This document shows positions 8,090-17,800 of a DNA stretch of 64,000 nt, one piece after another. The stretch spans positions 31,038-95,037 of the forward strand of contig JAZUGF010000142.1 of the NCBI GenBank assembly GCA_045641065.1, read 5' to 3'. This DNA is from UBA1723 sp045641065 (GTDB taxonomy: Bacteria > Bacteroidota > Bacteroidia > Bacteroidales > Paludibacteraceae). How positions within the stretch are numbered: the first letter of the stretch is position 1; each line of letters opens with the position of its first letter. The position numbers and the translations under genes are program-made. The notes beneath the pieces are model-generated. The model had not been told where the DNA came from, made no database searches, and saw only the letters and a program-made list of their open reading frames with translations.

Positions 8090-9358
8090 TTACCAAGGAT
8101 ATTTTCCTTCATTCATTCCATTTAGCAAGCCTTCAAGAGCAAGTGGATATAGACATTTTTTCTCTGATCTGTCGAACAATGTGTTTGGAGTATCCCAAAG
8201 CACCGGCACGATACCATTGTTTATTGCCGATTTAACCAAATAATTATAGTAATATCTACGGCTCTCCTCAAACTTCTGAAGATCAGATCCAGAAAGCACT
8301 TTATCACGATTCATAGCCATAAACTCGCCCATGATTACTGGAATCTTCTTTGACACGTAAGTGTTCTTAATAGCAGAGAATTCGCTGTCGACATTCTTCT
8401 CTGTATGCCAGTCGCAAGTTCTATTCACACCATTTACATAAGTATTTTTGTATGGTTCACCCCAGAAGAAATGCATCTTTCCCCAATCGGCATCTTCTTC
8501 CATAAGAGTGTATGTGTATGGATAATAATGGAACTCCATCATCATACGTTCATCAATAATATCAGTTGGGATAAGTTCAGGATGCTTAGCACAATGTTCA
8601 GCCGACGTCTCCATAGCCTGAACAATCAAGCATCTGCTTTTATTGTAGCCCTCGCTTGAACGAACCGCGTCGACAAATGTCTGATGATAAGACTTCAATA
8701 CAGAATCATCTTTTTTCCCGTCTCTACCAGGCTCGTTTGCACTGGCGAAAATCAATCTTTCATCATACTCTTTGAAAGCGTCAGCAATCTGAAGCCACAA
8801 AGATTTCTGAGTGGCATTCACACTCGTCTTTGATCCAGAGTCGACATTCTCCTCAAGCCAACCGTTATCCCAATGGATATTGACAATGGCGTACATGTCA
8901 TACTCAAAACAGTAGTCGACAATAGTCTTTATTCTATTAATCCAAAATTCAGGGATTTTTCCTCCATTTGCAGAAGCATACCAGTTCCAAGACGTCGGAA
9001 TACGAACCGAAGAAAATCCCGCGTCTTTATACATCTTCACCATTTCTTTTGTGATCTCAGGACTACCCCAGCCTGTTTCATTACTCTTGTCTGTACCAAT
9101 CCAGCTTGCACACACCTCGAATGTATTTCCGATATTGATACCTAGTCCCATCTTCTTTGCTATTTCCGTAGCAGTAGACGGACAATACAAACTATTTGGA
9201 TCAACTACAGGCTTTTGCCAAAACGTCACACTGTCCAAATCGTCAACATTAAAAGTCAAAATTTCTCCATTCTTCTGATGGACTCTCATGTGTTGTGATT
9301 GAGAAAACACAATTTGTGAAATCAATAAAGAGATCACAAAGAATATAAGTCTAACCAT
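8090..9358 (-). CDS. Secreted GH5-family glycoside hydrolase (endo-beta-glucanase/mannanase type)
   Basis: 422 residues. Signal peptide (about 1-19, ending VFSQ), a small N-terminal beta module (MRVHQKNGEILTFNVDD-LDSVTFW, 24-47), then a GH5 catalytic barrel from about 60. GH5 landmarks: GLGINIGNTFE (71-81), SSVRIPTSW (116-124), IVNIHWDN (158-165), acid/base Glu209 in ANEPG, HYYPYT (277-282), and nucleophile Glu345 in VIMGEF. The NIGNTFE and strand spacing look like subfamily 4, so endo-beta-1,4-glucanase, xyloglucanase or xylanase are all possible. Unlike most neighbouring enzymes there is no T9SS tail; it may stay periplasmic or leave by another route. A -7-like TACCTTTG (minus strand, 9384-9391) lies 26 nt upstream with no good -33 element. 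It is convergent with groEL. Confidence 0.85.
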   Translation of the reverse strand: MVRLIFFVISLLISQIVFSQSQHMRVHQKNGEILTFNVDDLDSVTFWQKPVVDPNSLYCPSTATEIAKKMGLGINIGNTFEVCASWIGTDKSNETGWGSPEITKEMVKMYKDAGFSSVRIPTSWNWYASANGGKIPEFWINRIKTIVDYCFEYDMYAIVNIHWDNGWLEENVDSGSKTSVNATQKSLWLQIADAFKEYDERLIFASANEPGRDGKKDDSVLKSYHQTFVDAVRSSEGYNKSRCLIVQAMETSAEHCAKHPELIPTDIIDERMMMEFHYYPYTYTLMEEDADWGKMHFFWGEPYKNTYVNGVNRTCDWHTEKNVDSEFSAIKNTYVSKKIPVIMGEFMAMNRDKVLSGSDLQKFEESRRYYYNYLVKSAINNGIVPVLWDTPNTLFDRSEKKCLYPLALEGLLNGMNEGKYPW

Positions 9359-9469
9359 AAATATATTGAATTAACATTTTCTGCAAAGGTATTGACAAAA
9401 CCGATTATCGGCGGTAGACATAGGTACCAAAAAGCAAGGACAATTATATCAGACAATCAACGCATAATG

Positions 9470-9506
9470 AAAAAGAGTGCGTCTCCCTCTCGGGAAAACG
9501 CACTCT
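9470..9506 (-). terminator. Terminator of the triple-GH11 gene (minus strand)
   Basis: Stem AGAGTGCGT at 9474-9482 with ACGCACTCT at 9498-9506; read on the minus strand it is followed by a T run (9470-9474), about 70 nt after the stop codon. Confidence 0.75.
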
Positions 9507-9575
9507 ATCAATCTAAAACTAACTAGACTTTTGAGACAACGTGTTTGTCTATTGTCTCTATGTCAAAAACGCATT

Positions 9576-12500
9576 CTATTTCATTACATTGATTTTCTTC
9601 ACTTCCTCCTTAGTTGCAGTCTTAACAACAACTGCGTAAGTACCAGAAGTAAGATTTGAAACATTGATTGTAGACTCAGTTGACATTGCAACTGTACGGC
9701 CTAACATATCAACTATTCTAACTGACTCAAGATCCTCTGCAAACACGTTGATTTCGTCGCTTGCTGGGTTTGGAGCAATTACGATTGCGCTAGCGTTTAC
9801 ATTCTCAACATCTGTCTTATTTGGATCGATGAACTGAATGTAATCGATGTTAGTGTAATCATTATCGAAGTTAACCTTAATTGTATGCTCACCCTTAGCT
9901 AGAGTAATCTTACCTTTAGCAATTGAATAAGTATCCCAATCTTCAGAAACACCCTTTCCAGTTAGAGAGCAACCCTTCTTGCCATCTACCAAGATTGTGA
10001 TCTTAGGATCAGTGCTTCCGTTTGCCATGTATGCTTCTACCTCGTATTCACCATCTGCAGCGACATCAACAGTATACTTCAACCACTCGTCAGTTGCAGT
10101 GTAACCAACAGCGTAACCATCATTTGCAGCTACAATATCAACACCATCCTTACGGTATTCCTTACCCTCGTTAGTGTCGTCTGTATCATAGTAACCGAAT
10201 CCGTTACCACCCTTGTCGTAGTTCTCACACTCAAGAGTACCAGGGATTGCGATAGCTCCCTTGAATGGTTCCTCTGTCTCAGTTGGCTTAGCTGGTACAT
10301 TTGAGTAAACCTTGTCACCCATCCAAACATTACCATACTTCATGTCGAAGCTTCCTGAACCAGAACCAACCTCACATAGGAACTTACAATCGTAAAGTGC
10401 TCCAAGAGTAACGTTAGAAGCCCACTTTCTCATGTGCTCTGAAATTGAGATATGACCACACTTACGAGGAGTTGTTCTAACTGCAAACACCTGCTTGAAT
10501 GTTGATGTACCAGAGATTGAAGGAGCATTGTTACGTGTACCGATATACAAATCGTAAGTACCCTCGTCAGCGATTGTATATGAACCAACCTTATTAGCTC
10601 CGTAGTACAATCCCTGCTGCTTAGCTGTGCTTCCGAAGAATGTGTTCTCTACGATGTAGTACTCAACCTCGTTAGGAACCTTTGTCCATCCATAGATACC
10701 GATGTAGTTGTAACCACCACCTGTACCAGTGAAATCGTAGTTAAAGTCACAATGTAGATCTTTCTCTAGTTCACTTGGCTTTGGACCTGTACCCCAGTAT
10801 AGACCGATACGGCAAAGCAAGTCGTCTGGATTATTCCAGTTAGCCTTGAACTGGAACTTACCCTTCTCAGCGTAATATTCCATAGAAGCATTATTACCTG
10901 AGTTAGTCCACATCTCATAGTTGAATCCACCAGCGATATTGTGTGTTCCACCGTTCTGTGCCTTCTGACCGCTTCCCATTGAGCTGAATGTACCACATGG
11001 GTTAACACCTGTAACCTCACCACCAGTTTCACCACCAGTGTTGCCACCAGTTTCACCACCAGTGTTGCCGCCTGTATTTCCACCAGCATTTGGATCCTCG
11101 ATTGCATCCTTAGAGAATACCAAGTAGTCGATATTAGTGTAATCGTTATCGAAATTGATCTTTAGTGTATGCTCACCCTTAGAAAGAGTGATCTTACCTG
11201 TAGCCATTGAATAAGTATCCCAGTCGCCTGCACCCTTACCAGTTAGAGAAGTTGCATTCTTTCCATCTACAAGAAGTGAAATCTTAGGATCAGCATTACC
11301 ATTTGCCATGTAAGCACCTACATTGAAAGTAGCAGCCTCCTCAACATTGATTGTATACTTCAACCACTCGTCAGCAGCTGTGTAACCTACAGCATAACCT
11401 GTACCTGCCTTTACGATATCAACACCATCCTTACGGTATTGCTCACCCTCGTTAGTGTTGTCTGTATCATAGTAACCGAATCCGTTACCACCCTTGTCGT
11501 AGTTCTCACACTCAAGTTTACCAGGGACAGCGATTGCTCCCTTGTATGGCTCCTCTGTCTCAGTTGGTTTAGCTGGTTCAGTTGAACCACCACCGCTTGT
11601 TTTGTCGCCAATCCAAACATTACCATACTTCATATCAAAACTTCCAGAACCAGAACCTACCTCACAAAGGAATTTACAATCGTAAAGTGCTCCAAGAGTA
11701 ACGTGCTGAGCCCATTTTCTCATGTGCTCTGAGATTGAAATATGACCACACTTACGAGGAGTTGTTCTAACTGCGAACACCTGTTTAAATGTAGATGTAC
11801 CAGAGATTGAAGGAGCATTGTTACGAGTACCAATATACAAATCGTATGAACCCTCGTCAGCAATTGTATAAGAGCTAACCTTATTTGCTCCATAGTACAA
11901 TCCCTGCTGCTTAGCTGTGCTTCCAAAGAATGTATTTTCTACGATATAGTACTCAACCTCATTAGGAACTTTTGTCCATCCATAGATACCGATGTAGTTG
12001 TAACCACCACCTGTACCAGTGAAGTCGTAGTTGAAATCACAGTGAAGATCACCACTTAGCTCACTTGGCTTAGGACCTGTACCCCAGTACAATCCGATAC
12101 GGCAAAGCAAGTCGTCTGGATTGTTCCAATTAGCCTTGAACTGGAACTTACCCTTCTCTGAGTAGTACTGCATTGATGCATTATTGCCAGAGTTTGTCCA
12201 CATCTCGTAGTTAAATCCACCATCGATATTGTGTGTGCCACCGTTCTGTGCTGTCTTACCACCTGACATTGAGCTAAATGAACCACATGGGTTAACTGCT
12301 GAACCAGTTGAGACACCAGTATTTCCACCTGTATTGCCGCCAGTGTTACCACCTGTATTACCACCTGTATTACCGCCAGTGTTACCACCTGTATTGCCAC
12401 CTGTAGAACCTTCTTTAACTGTCTCGATAGTAGCGTATGTAAAGTCTACATAACCCGATCCACCACCTGCTTCAGCCAAGATCTGAGCCTCCATGATCTG

Positions 12501-13160
12501 ACCTAGTCTCAAACCAAGTTTATTCCACTGACGGAAGTGCTCTGAGATATTGATTGTTCCGCACTGACGACGTGTCTTACGGATAGAGAAAATCTGTGTA
12601 AATGTTGAGTTACCCCACTTAGAAGCACCAGTACGAGTACCAGACCAAACTACATACTCATCACCGTCGACAGTGATTGTACCATAGTTTTTACCGATGT
12701 ATGAACCACCTGGATTACCACGGTCGTGCAACCAGTCGTCTACGATATAATACTCAATCTGAGGATTGTCCATCCATCCGTAAATACCAATATAAGAGTA
12801 TGTACCTCCATCGTCACCACTCTTCTTATAAGCGTAGTTAGCGACAAGGTCACCACCTAAATTATTCCATGCCGGTTTGTTGAAAGTCTTACCTACACGA
12901 CCAAGATAGTCGCCAGCATTGTTCCACGAAGCCTTGAAACAAGCGTCTTTAGGATAAAGGGTTAGAGATCCACCGTTGCCATCACGCCAAATCTCGTAAG
13001 CGTAACCAGTACTTGTTGTACCTGTTTTGTTTTGATTGTTGATGGTTTGGCCACCACTCAACTGAGTAGTCTGGCTACAAGGATCAACAGCCAAAGCAGT
13101 CGACGACGCAAACATCAAAGATGCAGCGAAGCCGAACAATCTTTTGAAATTGTTTTTCAT
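9576..13160 (-). CDS. Multidomain xylanase: GH11-GH11-CBM6-GH11-CBM6 with T9SS sorting domain
   Basis: 1194 residues from the ATG at 13160; an in-frame start at 13205 adds 15 residues before an otherwise normal signal peptide (MKNNFKRLFG...TALA, 1-24), so the internal ATG is preferred. Layout: GH11-1 about 25-248; seven TGGN repeats 253-280; GH11-2 about 288-517; CBM6-1 about 536-685; TGGN/TGGE linker about 690-718; GH11-3 about 719-951; CBM6-2 about 964-1109; T9SS type A tail about 1117-1194 (APNPASDEINVF, MLGRTV, GTYAVVV). All three GH11 units keep both catalytic glutamates: Glu136 (QIEYYIV) and Glu230 (ILAEAGG) in the first, EVEYYIVEN and FLCEVGSGSG in the others. GH11 enzymes are endo-beta-1,4-xylanases. 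Domains 2-3 with their CBM6 units are a recent tandem duplication (period about 1.29 kb). It is first in a run of xylanase genes and probably surface-attached or released through T9SS. Confidence 0.93.
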   Translation of the reverse strand: MKNNFKRLFGFAASLMFASSTALAVDPCSQTTQLSGGQTINNQNKTGTTSTGYAYEIWRDGNGGSLTLYPKDACFKASWNNAGDYLGRVGKTFNKPAWNNLGGDLVANYAYKKSGDDGGTYSYIGIYGWMDNPQIEYYIVDDWLHDRGNPGGSYIGKNYGTITVDGDEYVVWSGTRTGASKWGNSTFTQIFSIRKTRRQCGTINISEHFRQWNKLGLRLGQIMEAQILAEAGGGSGYVDFTYATIETVKEGSTGGNTGGNTGGNTGGNTGGNTGGNTGGNTGVSTGSAVNPCGSFSSMSGGKTAQNGGTHNIDGGFNYEMWTNSGNNASMQYYSEKGKFQFKANWNNPDDLLCRIGLYWGTGPKPSELSGDLHCDFNYDFTGTGGGYNYIGIYGWTKVPNEVEYYIVENTFFGSTAKQQGLYYGANKVSSYTIADEGSYDLYIGTRNNAPSISGTSTFKQVFAVRTTPRKCGHISISEHMRKWAQHVTLGALYDCKFLCEVGSGSGSFDMKYGNVWIGDKTSGGGSTEPAKPTETEEPYKGAIAVPGKLECENYDKGGNGFGYYDTDNTNEGEQYRKDGVDIVKAGTGYAVGYTAADEWLKYTINVEEAATFNVGAYMANGNADPKISLLVDGKNATSLTGKGAGDWDTYSMATGKITLSKGEHTLKINFDNDYTNIDYLVFSKDAIEDPNAGGNTGGNTGGETGGNTGGETGGEVTGVNPCGTFSSMGSGQKAQNGGTHNIAGGFNYEMWTNSGNNASMEYYAEKGKFQFKANWNNPDDLLCRIGLYWGTGPKPSELEKDLHCDFNYDFTGTGGGYNYIGIYGWTKVPNEVEYYIVENTFFGSTAKQQGLYYGANKVGSYTIADEGTYDLYIGTRNNAPSISGTSTFKQVFAVRTTPRKCGHISISEHMRKWASNVTLGALYDCKFLCEVGSGSGSFDMKYGNVWMGDKVYSNVPAKPTETEEPFKGAIAIPGTLECENYDKGGNGFGYYDTDDTNEGKEYRKDGVDIVAANDGYAVGYTATDEWLKYTVDVAADGEYEVEAYMANGSTDPKITILVDGKKGCSLTGKGVSEDWDTYSIAKGKITLAKGEHTIKVNFDNDYTNIDYIQFIDPNKTDVENVNASAIVIAPNPASDEINVFAEDLESVRIVDMLGRTVAMSTESTINVSNLTSGTYAVVVKTATKEEVKKINVMK
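9840..12290 (-). repeat. Tandem duplication of a GH11-CBM6 module
   Basis: Two copies of about 1.2 kb each (roughly 9840-11000 and 11120-12290). Matching landmarks sit 1281-1290 nt apart, for example ATCCAAACATTACCATACTT at 10321 and 11611. Long stretches are identical at DNA level. A related module is embedded in the gene at 14832-18689 (about 16455-17645) and a more diverged one at 13266-14744. Confidence 0.85.
12321..12404 (-). repeat. 12-bp minisatellite encoding (TGGN)7 linker
   Basis: Seven near-identical 12-bp units encode Thr-Gly-Gly-Asn repeats between GH11-1 and GH11-2. Such in-frame tracts can change copy number by slippage, lengthening or shortening the linker without a frameshift. 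Confidence 0.85.
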
Positions 13161-13227
13161 TGTGTTTATTTGTTTAGAGTTTAAGGATGATCCGCTGACC
13201 ACCAAATTATTTATGCAAGTTGTATCA

Positions 13228-13247
13228 CAAACAGACGAATCTGTTTG
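13228..13247 (-). other. Hairpin between two xylanase genes
   Basis: Eight-bp inverted repeat CAAACAGA / TCTGTTTG with a CGAA loop (TTCG on the minus strand). It lies 19 nt after the stop of the single-GH11 gene and 68 nt before the triple-GH11 start, without a T run. It could be a weak terminator, an mRNA-stabilising hairpin or an operator; its GATTCGTC core recurs before the GH5 gene at 19112. Confidence 0.4.
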
Positions 13248-13265
13248 ATCACTTTGAGTTTTATG

Positions 13266-14744
13266 TTATTTCACAATGTTTACCTTCTTGTGACGTTCTC
13301 CACTAGAAGTGATAGCCTCAACAATGTAAACACCGTTTCTAATATTTTCAATATTTAAGACGTTACCAGTTGCAGATGCGATTGTCATACCTGTCATACT
13401 GACCAATTTAATCTGCTTAACGTCGTCTTTAGATACTACTTTAATAGTTTTGTCATCTGAAATAACATCAAATCTTGATGCGACAATATTGTTTGATGAA
13501 GAAGGGTCAAATGGTGTGAATTCAACATAATCAATATTTGTATAATTGTTATTGAATGCCAATCTCATCGTGTGAGAACCTTCTTTCAAAGTAATCTTGC
13601 CAGTGGCTAACGAATAAGTATCCCAATCATTTTTAACACTTTTGCCAGTCAACGAGCAAGTATCTTTGCCATCAAAAATCAAACTAACTTTAGGAGCAGC
13701 ATTTCCATTTGCCATACTTGCCGCGACGTCGTATTCATCATCTGCAGCAACATTAATAGTGTACTCAAGCCACTCACCAGTCTTTGTGTATCCTACAGCA
13801 TAGCCATCTGTAGTCTCTACTATATCAACTCCATCATTACGATAAACCTCACCTTCATTCTTGCGGTCGGAATCGTAATATGCTACATTGTAACCACCCT
13901 TGTCATAATCCTCAGCTTGGACAATTCCAGGAATCACAATAGTATCATTAAATGGTGCTCTCTCTTCTTTTTCAAAAGGACCATTCTCGTCGCCAATCCA
14001 CATTGTAGCATAATGGTAATCGATTGTACCCTTGTTTCCACCTGTCTCAATTGCGATCTTGCAATCGTAAAGCGGCCCAGTCATGATTCCAATTTTCTCC
14101 CAAGCCCTTAAATGCTCTGAGACAGAAATGTGTCCACACTGACGTGTTCCACCCTGTCGCACAGAAAAAATCTGAGTAAAGGTTTTATTATCTCCCATCA
14201 CTGACGGCATATTCTTCATTGTTCCCTGATAAAAGTTGTACTTTGCTCCGTCTATTGTAGCTGAACCAACTGGAGTTGTATTCCAAGGATCACTCATTCG
14301 ATTGTACGAATCATCACAGATATAAAACTCTACCAATGGATTCTTTGACCAACCATATACACCGATCAAAGAATAATCGTCACTATCACCAGTCTTTGTA
14401 TAGGAATATTCAGCATGGATATCACCATCTAAATCTTTATATGATGGTGTGTTTTCCACTTCCTTACCCCAGAAATATCCGACTCTCGCTATAAAATCAG
14501 CCGACTCGTCCCATTCCGCCTTGAAGGCGCAATCGGCATCATCGTAAACGGTCATCTTACCATTCCTTCCCTTGAACCAAAGTTCACTGTTGAAGCCGTT
14601 GTCGAAATCGTAGATTTCATTTTTTGTGAAAGTCATTCCTCCACTCAACTTCGTCTTCATGCTACATGGATCTACTGCAAATGCAGATGACACATTTGAC
14701 ATCAAAGAAATAAAAATTAATATGAGTGTAGGAAAGTGTCTCAT
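13266..14744 (-). CDS. Secreted endo-xylanase GH11-CBM6 with degenerate T9SS tail
   Basis: 492 residues from the ATG at 14744 (an upstream in-frame ATG at 14774 would add ten residues before the signal peptide). Signal peptide 1-23 (LSMSNVSSAFA-type), GH11 about 24-252 with nucleophile Glu139 (PLVEFYI) and acid/base Glu233 (IAIETGG), CBM6-like module about 270-411 (VQAEDYDKGG, NYTNIDYVEF), and a C-terminal tail about 420-492. The tail keeps the GVYIVEA and KKVNIVK strands of a T9SS domain but lacks the PNPA motif near its start, so secretion competence is uncertain. It sits between two larger xylanases on the same strand; a -7-like TATATTTG (minus strand, 14772-14779) is just upstream. Confidence 0.9.
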   Translation of the reverse strand: MRHFPTLILIFISLMSNVSSAFAVDPCSMKTKLSGGMTFTKNEIYDFDNGFNSELWFKGRNGKMTVYDDADCAFKAEWDESADFIARVGYFWGKEVENTPSYKDLDGDIHAEYSYTKTGDSDDYSLIGVYGWSKNPLVEFYICDDSYNRMSDPWNTTPVGSATIDGAKYNFYQGTMKNMPSVMGDNKTFTQIFSVRQGGTRQCGHISVSEHLRAWEKIGIMTGPLYDCKIAIETGGNKGTIDYHYATMWIGDENGPFEKEERAPFNDTIVIPGIVQAEDYDKGGYNVAYYDSDRKNEGEVYRNDGVDIVETTDGYAVGYTKTGEWLEYTINVAADDEYDVAASMANGNAAPKVSLIFDGKDTCSLTGKSVKNDWDTYSLATGKITLKEGSHTMRLAFNNNYTNIDYVEFTPFDPSSSNNIVASRFDVISDDKTIKVVSKDDVKQIKLVSMTGMTIASATGNVLNIENIRNGVYIVEAITSSGERHKKVNIVK

Positions 14745-14771
14745 GTCTAAATGTATTAGTGATTCAGATTC

Positions 14772-14801
14772 CAAATATAAGAGTTATGACGGAATTTTCA
14801 T
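14772..14801 (-). promoter_or_regulatory. Weak candidate promoter for the single-GH11 gene
   Basis: On the minus strand, TATATTTG (plus coordinates 14772-14779) with an ATG triplet 19 nt further upstream where TTG is expected. The -7 element fits and the -33 does not. It overlaps the hairpin that follows the next gene. Confidence 0.35.
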
Positions 14802-14813
14802 CCGCCATAACTC
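14781..14813 (-). terminator. Possible terminator of the CE4-GH11-GH8 gene
   Basis: Inverted repeat GAGTTATGACGGA (14781-14793) with TCCGCCATAACTC (14801-14813), 12 of 13 pairs, starting about 20 nt beyond the stop codon on the minus strand. The T run is on the plus-strand side, so termination in the gene's own direction is only modestly supported. Confidence 0.45.
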
Positions 14814-14831
14814 ATTTTTTTGATTTTTTTC

Positions 14832-17800
14832 TTACTTAATCATCACTTTCTTGATGACCTGAGTATTTTCTGTTGAAATCACTGCCATGTAAACACCTGA
14901 CTGAAGAGCCTCAACATTGATTACTGACGCATTTGTCGAGATAACCTTGTTGCCGATCATATCAATCAACTCTACTGACTTAATCTTCTCATCTGCAACG
15001 ATCTCAATATAAGTAGACGCTGGATTTGGAACGATTTCGATGACATTTGCATCAACATCCTCAACATTTGAAGGATCACCCTTGATTGAAACCTTGATTA
15101 GTTCACAATCCTTGAAGTCATAAATCTCAGTATCCTTGCTGTACTTGATTCCGTTGTACTCACCTTCTGCAGTCGCACTCTTGATATTTGCAGGAGTCTC
15201 CTTCCAGATCTTGAAGCTTCCTGTCAAGTGAAGCATTGCCAAGTAGTGAACTAGACCATCGTAGTAGCGGTACTGACCAGTTGCAAGACCAGCGCTCCAT
15301 GCTTTGTTCAAGTTTGTCTTAACCTTAGAAGCGTATGAAGGCTCATTCATCAAAGCGTAGCATGCTACTGCGTTTGCTCCAGTCTCACCTAGTGTGTATG
15401 ACTCAGATGGATCAGAACCGTCCCAGTTGAAACGTGCGTGCTTGTATCCGTCTTTCTCAAAGAAGTCGATGATTCTCTTAGCCATCTCAGTCTGACGAGC
15501 TGCATCCTTACCGAACAAGTAGTAGTCCATACCGTAGTTCATCGCGCAACGCATTGCATCGTACATGTACTTGTGAGCGTTGTTGTTGTAGTTAACCTGC
15601 TTAGGAGAACCGTCGAAGTTGTTATAATCTGAGAACAAACCTGACTGAGAGTTGCAAGACTTGTATAGGTGGTTACGAGTAGCTGTTGCTGCTGTAGCCC
15701 ATTTGCTATTGTTAGTCTCTGACCACATTGCGAACAAATCAACGAATGCTGGTAGATCGTATGAAGGATCTGAGAAATCAGAGCAGTTGTATGGCTGGAA
15801 TGTGATCACATTCTGACTCTCGTTGAATAGAGAACCTGTACCACCCTTCCAGAAGTTCTTCAAGCAGAACTGAGCATCGTCCATGTAAGACTTCTGACCC
15901 CATCTGTGAGAAGCAAGCATCAATGCAGTTGTGAAGTACATCTCACCGTCAGGAGCACAGTTTGCATCCTGTGCAGATCCGTCAGGATTACACTGCCACT
16001 TGAAGTATCCCTGCCACTGACCTGAAGTGTGAAGCATATTTCTCTTAGCAAATGCCCAAAGCTTATCAAACTCTGACTTGTGACCAGTCTGTACACAAAT
16101 CATCATACCGTATGACATACCCTCTGAACGAACGTCGTTGTTACCTGTATCAAGGATGTAAGCAGTACCGTCGCTCTTCTCGAAGTATACCTTGTTAGAA
16201 CCTACAAAGTAGTGATCCCACAACTGATCCAACTTCTTCTGGATATCAGCGTCAGACTTACCTAGGATAGTCTTGAATGGAGATGTGTAGTTACCAGTGT
16301 AGAATGCACCTGTTCCCATCTTACCGTTCTCACATGAAGGACCGAAGTAAGCGTCATTCTCATCGAAGAATGTCAAAGCACCTGTTGAAGAAGAGCCTTC
16401 ATTACCGCCTTCGTTTCCACCTTCATCGCCACCCTGGCTGCCACCTTCCTCGATAGCTCCCTTAGAGAATACCAAGTAGTCGATATTTGTATAGTTGTTG
16501 TCGAAATTAATCTTTAATGCATGCTCACCCTTTGCAAGAGTAATCTTACCTGTTGCCATTGAGTAAGTATCCCAATCACCAGAACCTGTACCAGTTAGAG
16601 AAGCTGCCTTCTTACCATCAACGTAAATAGAGATCTCAGGATCTGTGCTTCCGTTTGCCATATAAGCTCCGACGTTGTACTCACCAGCCTCTTCTACGTT
16701 GATTGTATACTTCAACCATTCACCTTCTGCAGTGTAACCGATTGCATAACCACCGTTTGCACCTACGATATCAACACCATCGTTACGGTATTCTTCACCT
16801 TCGTTCTTAGAGTCTGTGTCAGAGTAACCGAATCCTTCACCACCCTTGTCGTAGTTCTCACACTCAAGTTTACCAGGGATTGTGATTGCTCCCTTATATG
16901 GCTCCTCTTTCTCAGATGGCTCTGATGGAGTCGAAGAACCACCGCTTGTTGCGTCACCGATCCACATCTTACCATACTTCATATCGAAGCTACCTGAACC
17001 AGAACCAACCTCACAAAGGAACTTACAATCGTAAAGCTGACCTAGAGTAACACTAGAAGCCCATTTTCTCATGTGCTCTGAAACTGAGATATGACCACAC
17101 TTACGAGGAGTAGATCTTACAGCGAACACCTGCTTAAATGTAGATGTACCTGAGATTGAAGGAGCATTGTTACGAGTTCCGACATACAAATCGTATGAAC
17201 CCTCACCGTCAATTGTATATGAGCCAACCTTATTAGCACCATAGTACAATCCCTGCTGCTTAGCTGTGCTTCCGAAGAATGTGTTCTCTACGATATAGTA
17301 CTCAACCTCATTAGGAGTCTTTGTCCATCCATAGATACCGATGTAGTTGTATCCACCACCTGTACCTGAGCAGTCGTAGTTGAAATCACAGTGGATATCA
17401 CCCTTTAGCTCACTTGGCTTAGGACCAGTACCCCAGTAAAGACCGATACGGCAAAGCAAATCGTCTGGATTGTTCCAGTTTGCTGTGAACTGGAATACTC
17501 CGTCCTTAACACCGTACTTCATCGAAGCAGACTGACCTGAATTAGTCCACATCTCGTAACCGTAATCTGTTCCTGAGATATTGTGGTTACCACCACCATT
17601 TGTAGCAGCAGTACCACCATTCAATGAGCTGAATGTACCACATGGGTCAACTGATGTAGTTGTGTTACCACCCTGCTGTGTATTTCCTCCTTGCTGTGTG
17701 TTGCCACCACCCTGTGTGCTTCCACCTTCACCAGCACCAGAAACCTCGATGTCACCACCGTTTGGAACAGCCTTGAAGTAAACATATCCGTCGATCACGC

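Noticed and set aside
8058..9278. Plus-strand open frames opposite the GH5 gene
   Set aside because: They are antisense shadows of a well-supported GH5 coding sequence.
10766..12400. Open frames on the minus strand (about 113 codons each) inside the duplicated GH11 modules
   Set aside because: They are out-of-frame shadows of the xylanase ORF, rich in Val/Gln/Thr from the repeat code, and duplicate along with it.
12321..12404. Possible CRISPR-like tandem repeat
   Set aside because: 12-bp units without spacers, in frame inside a xylanase gene; they encode a TGGN linker.
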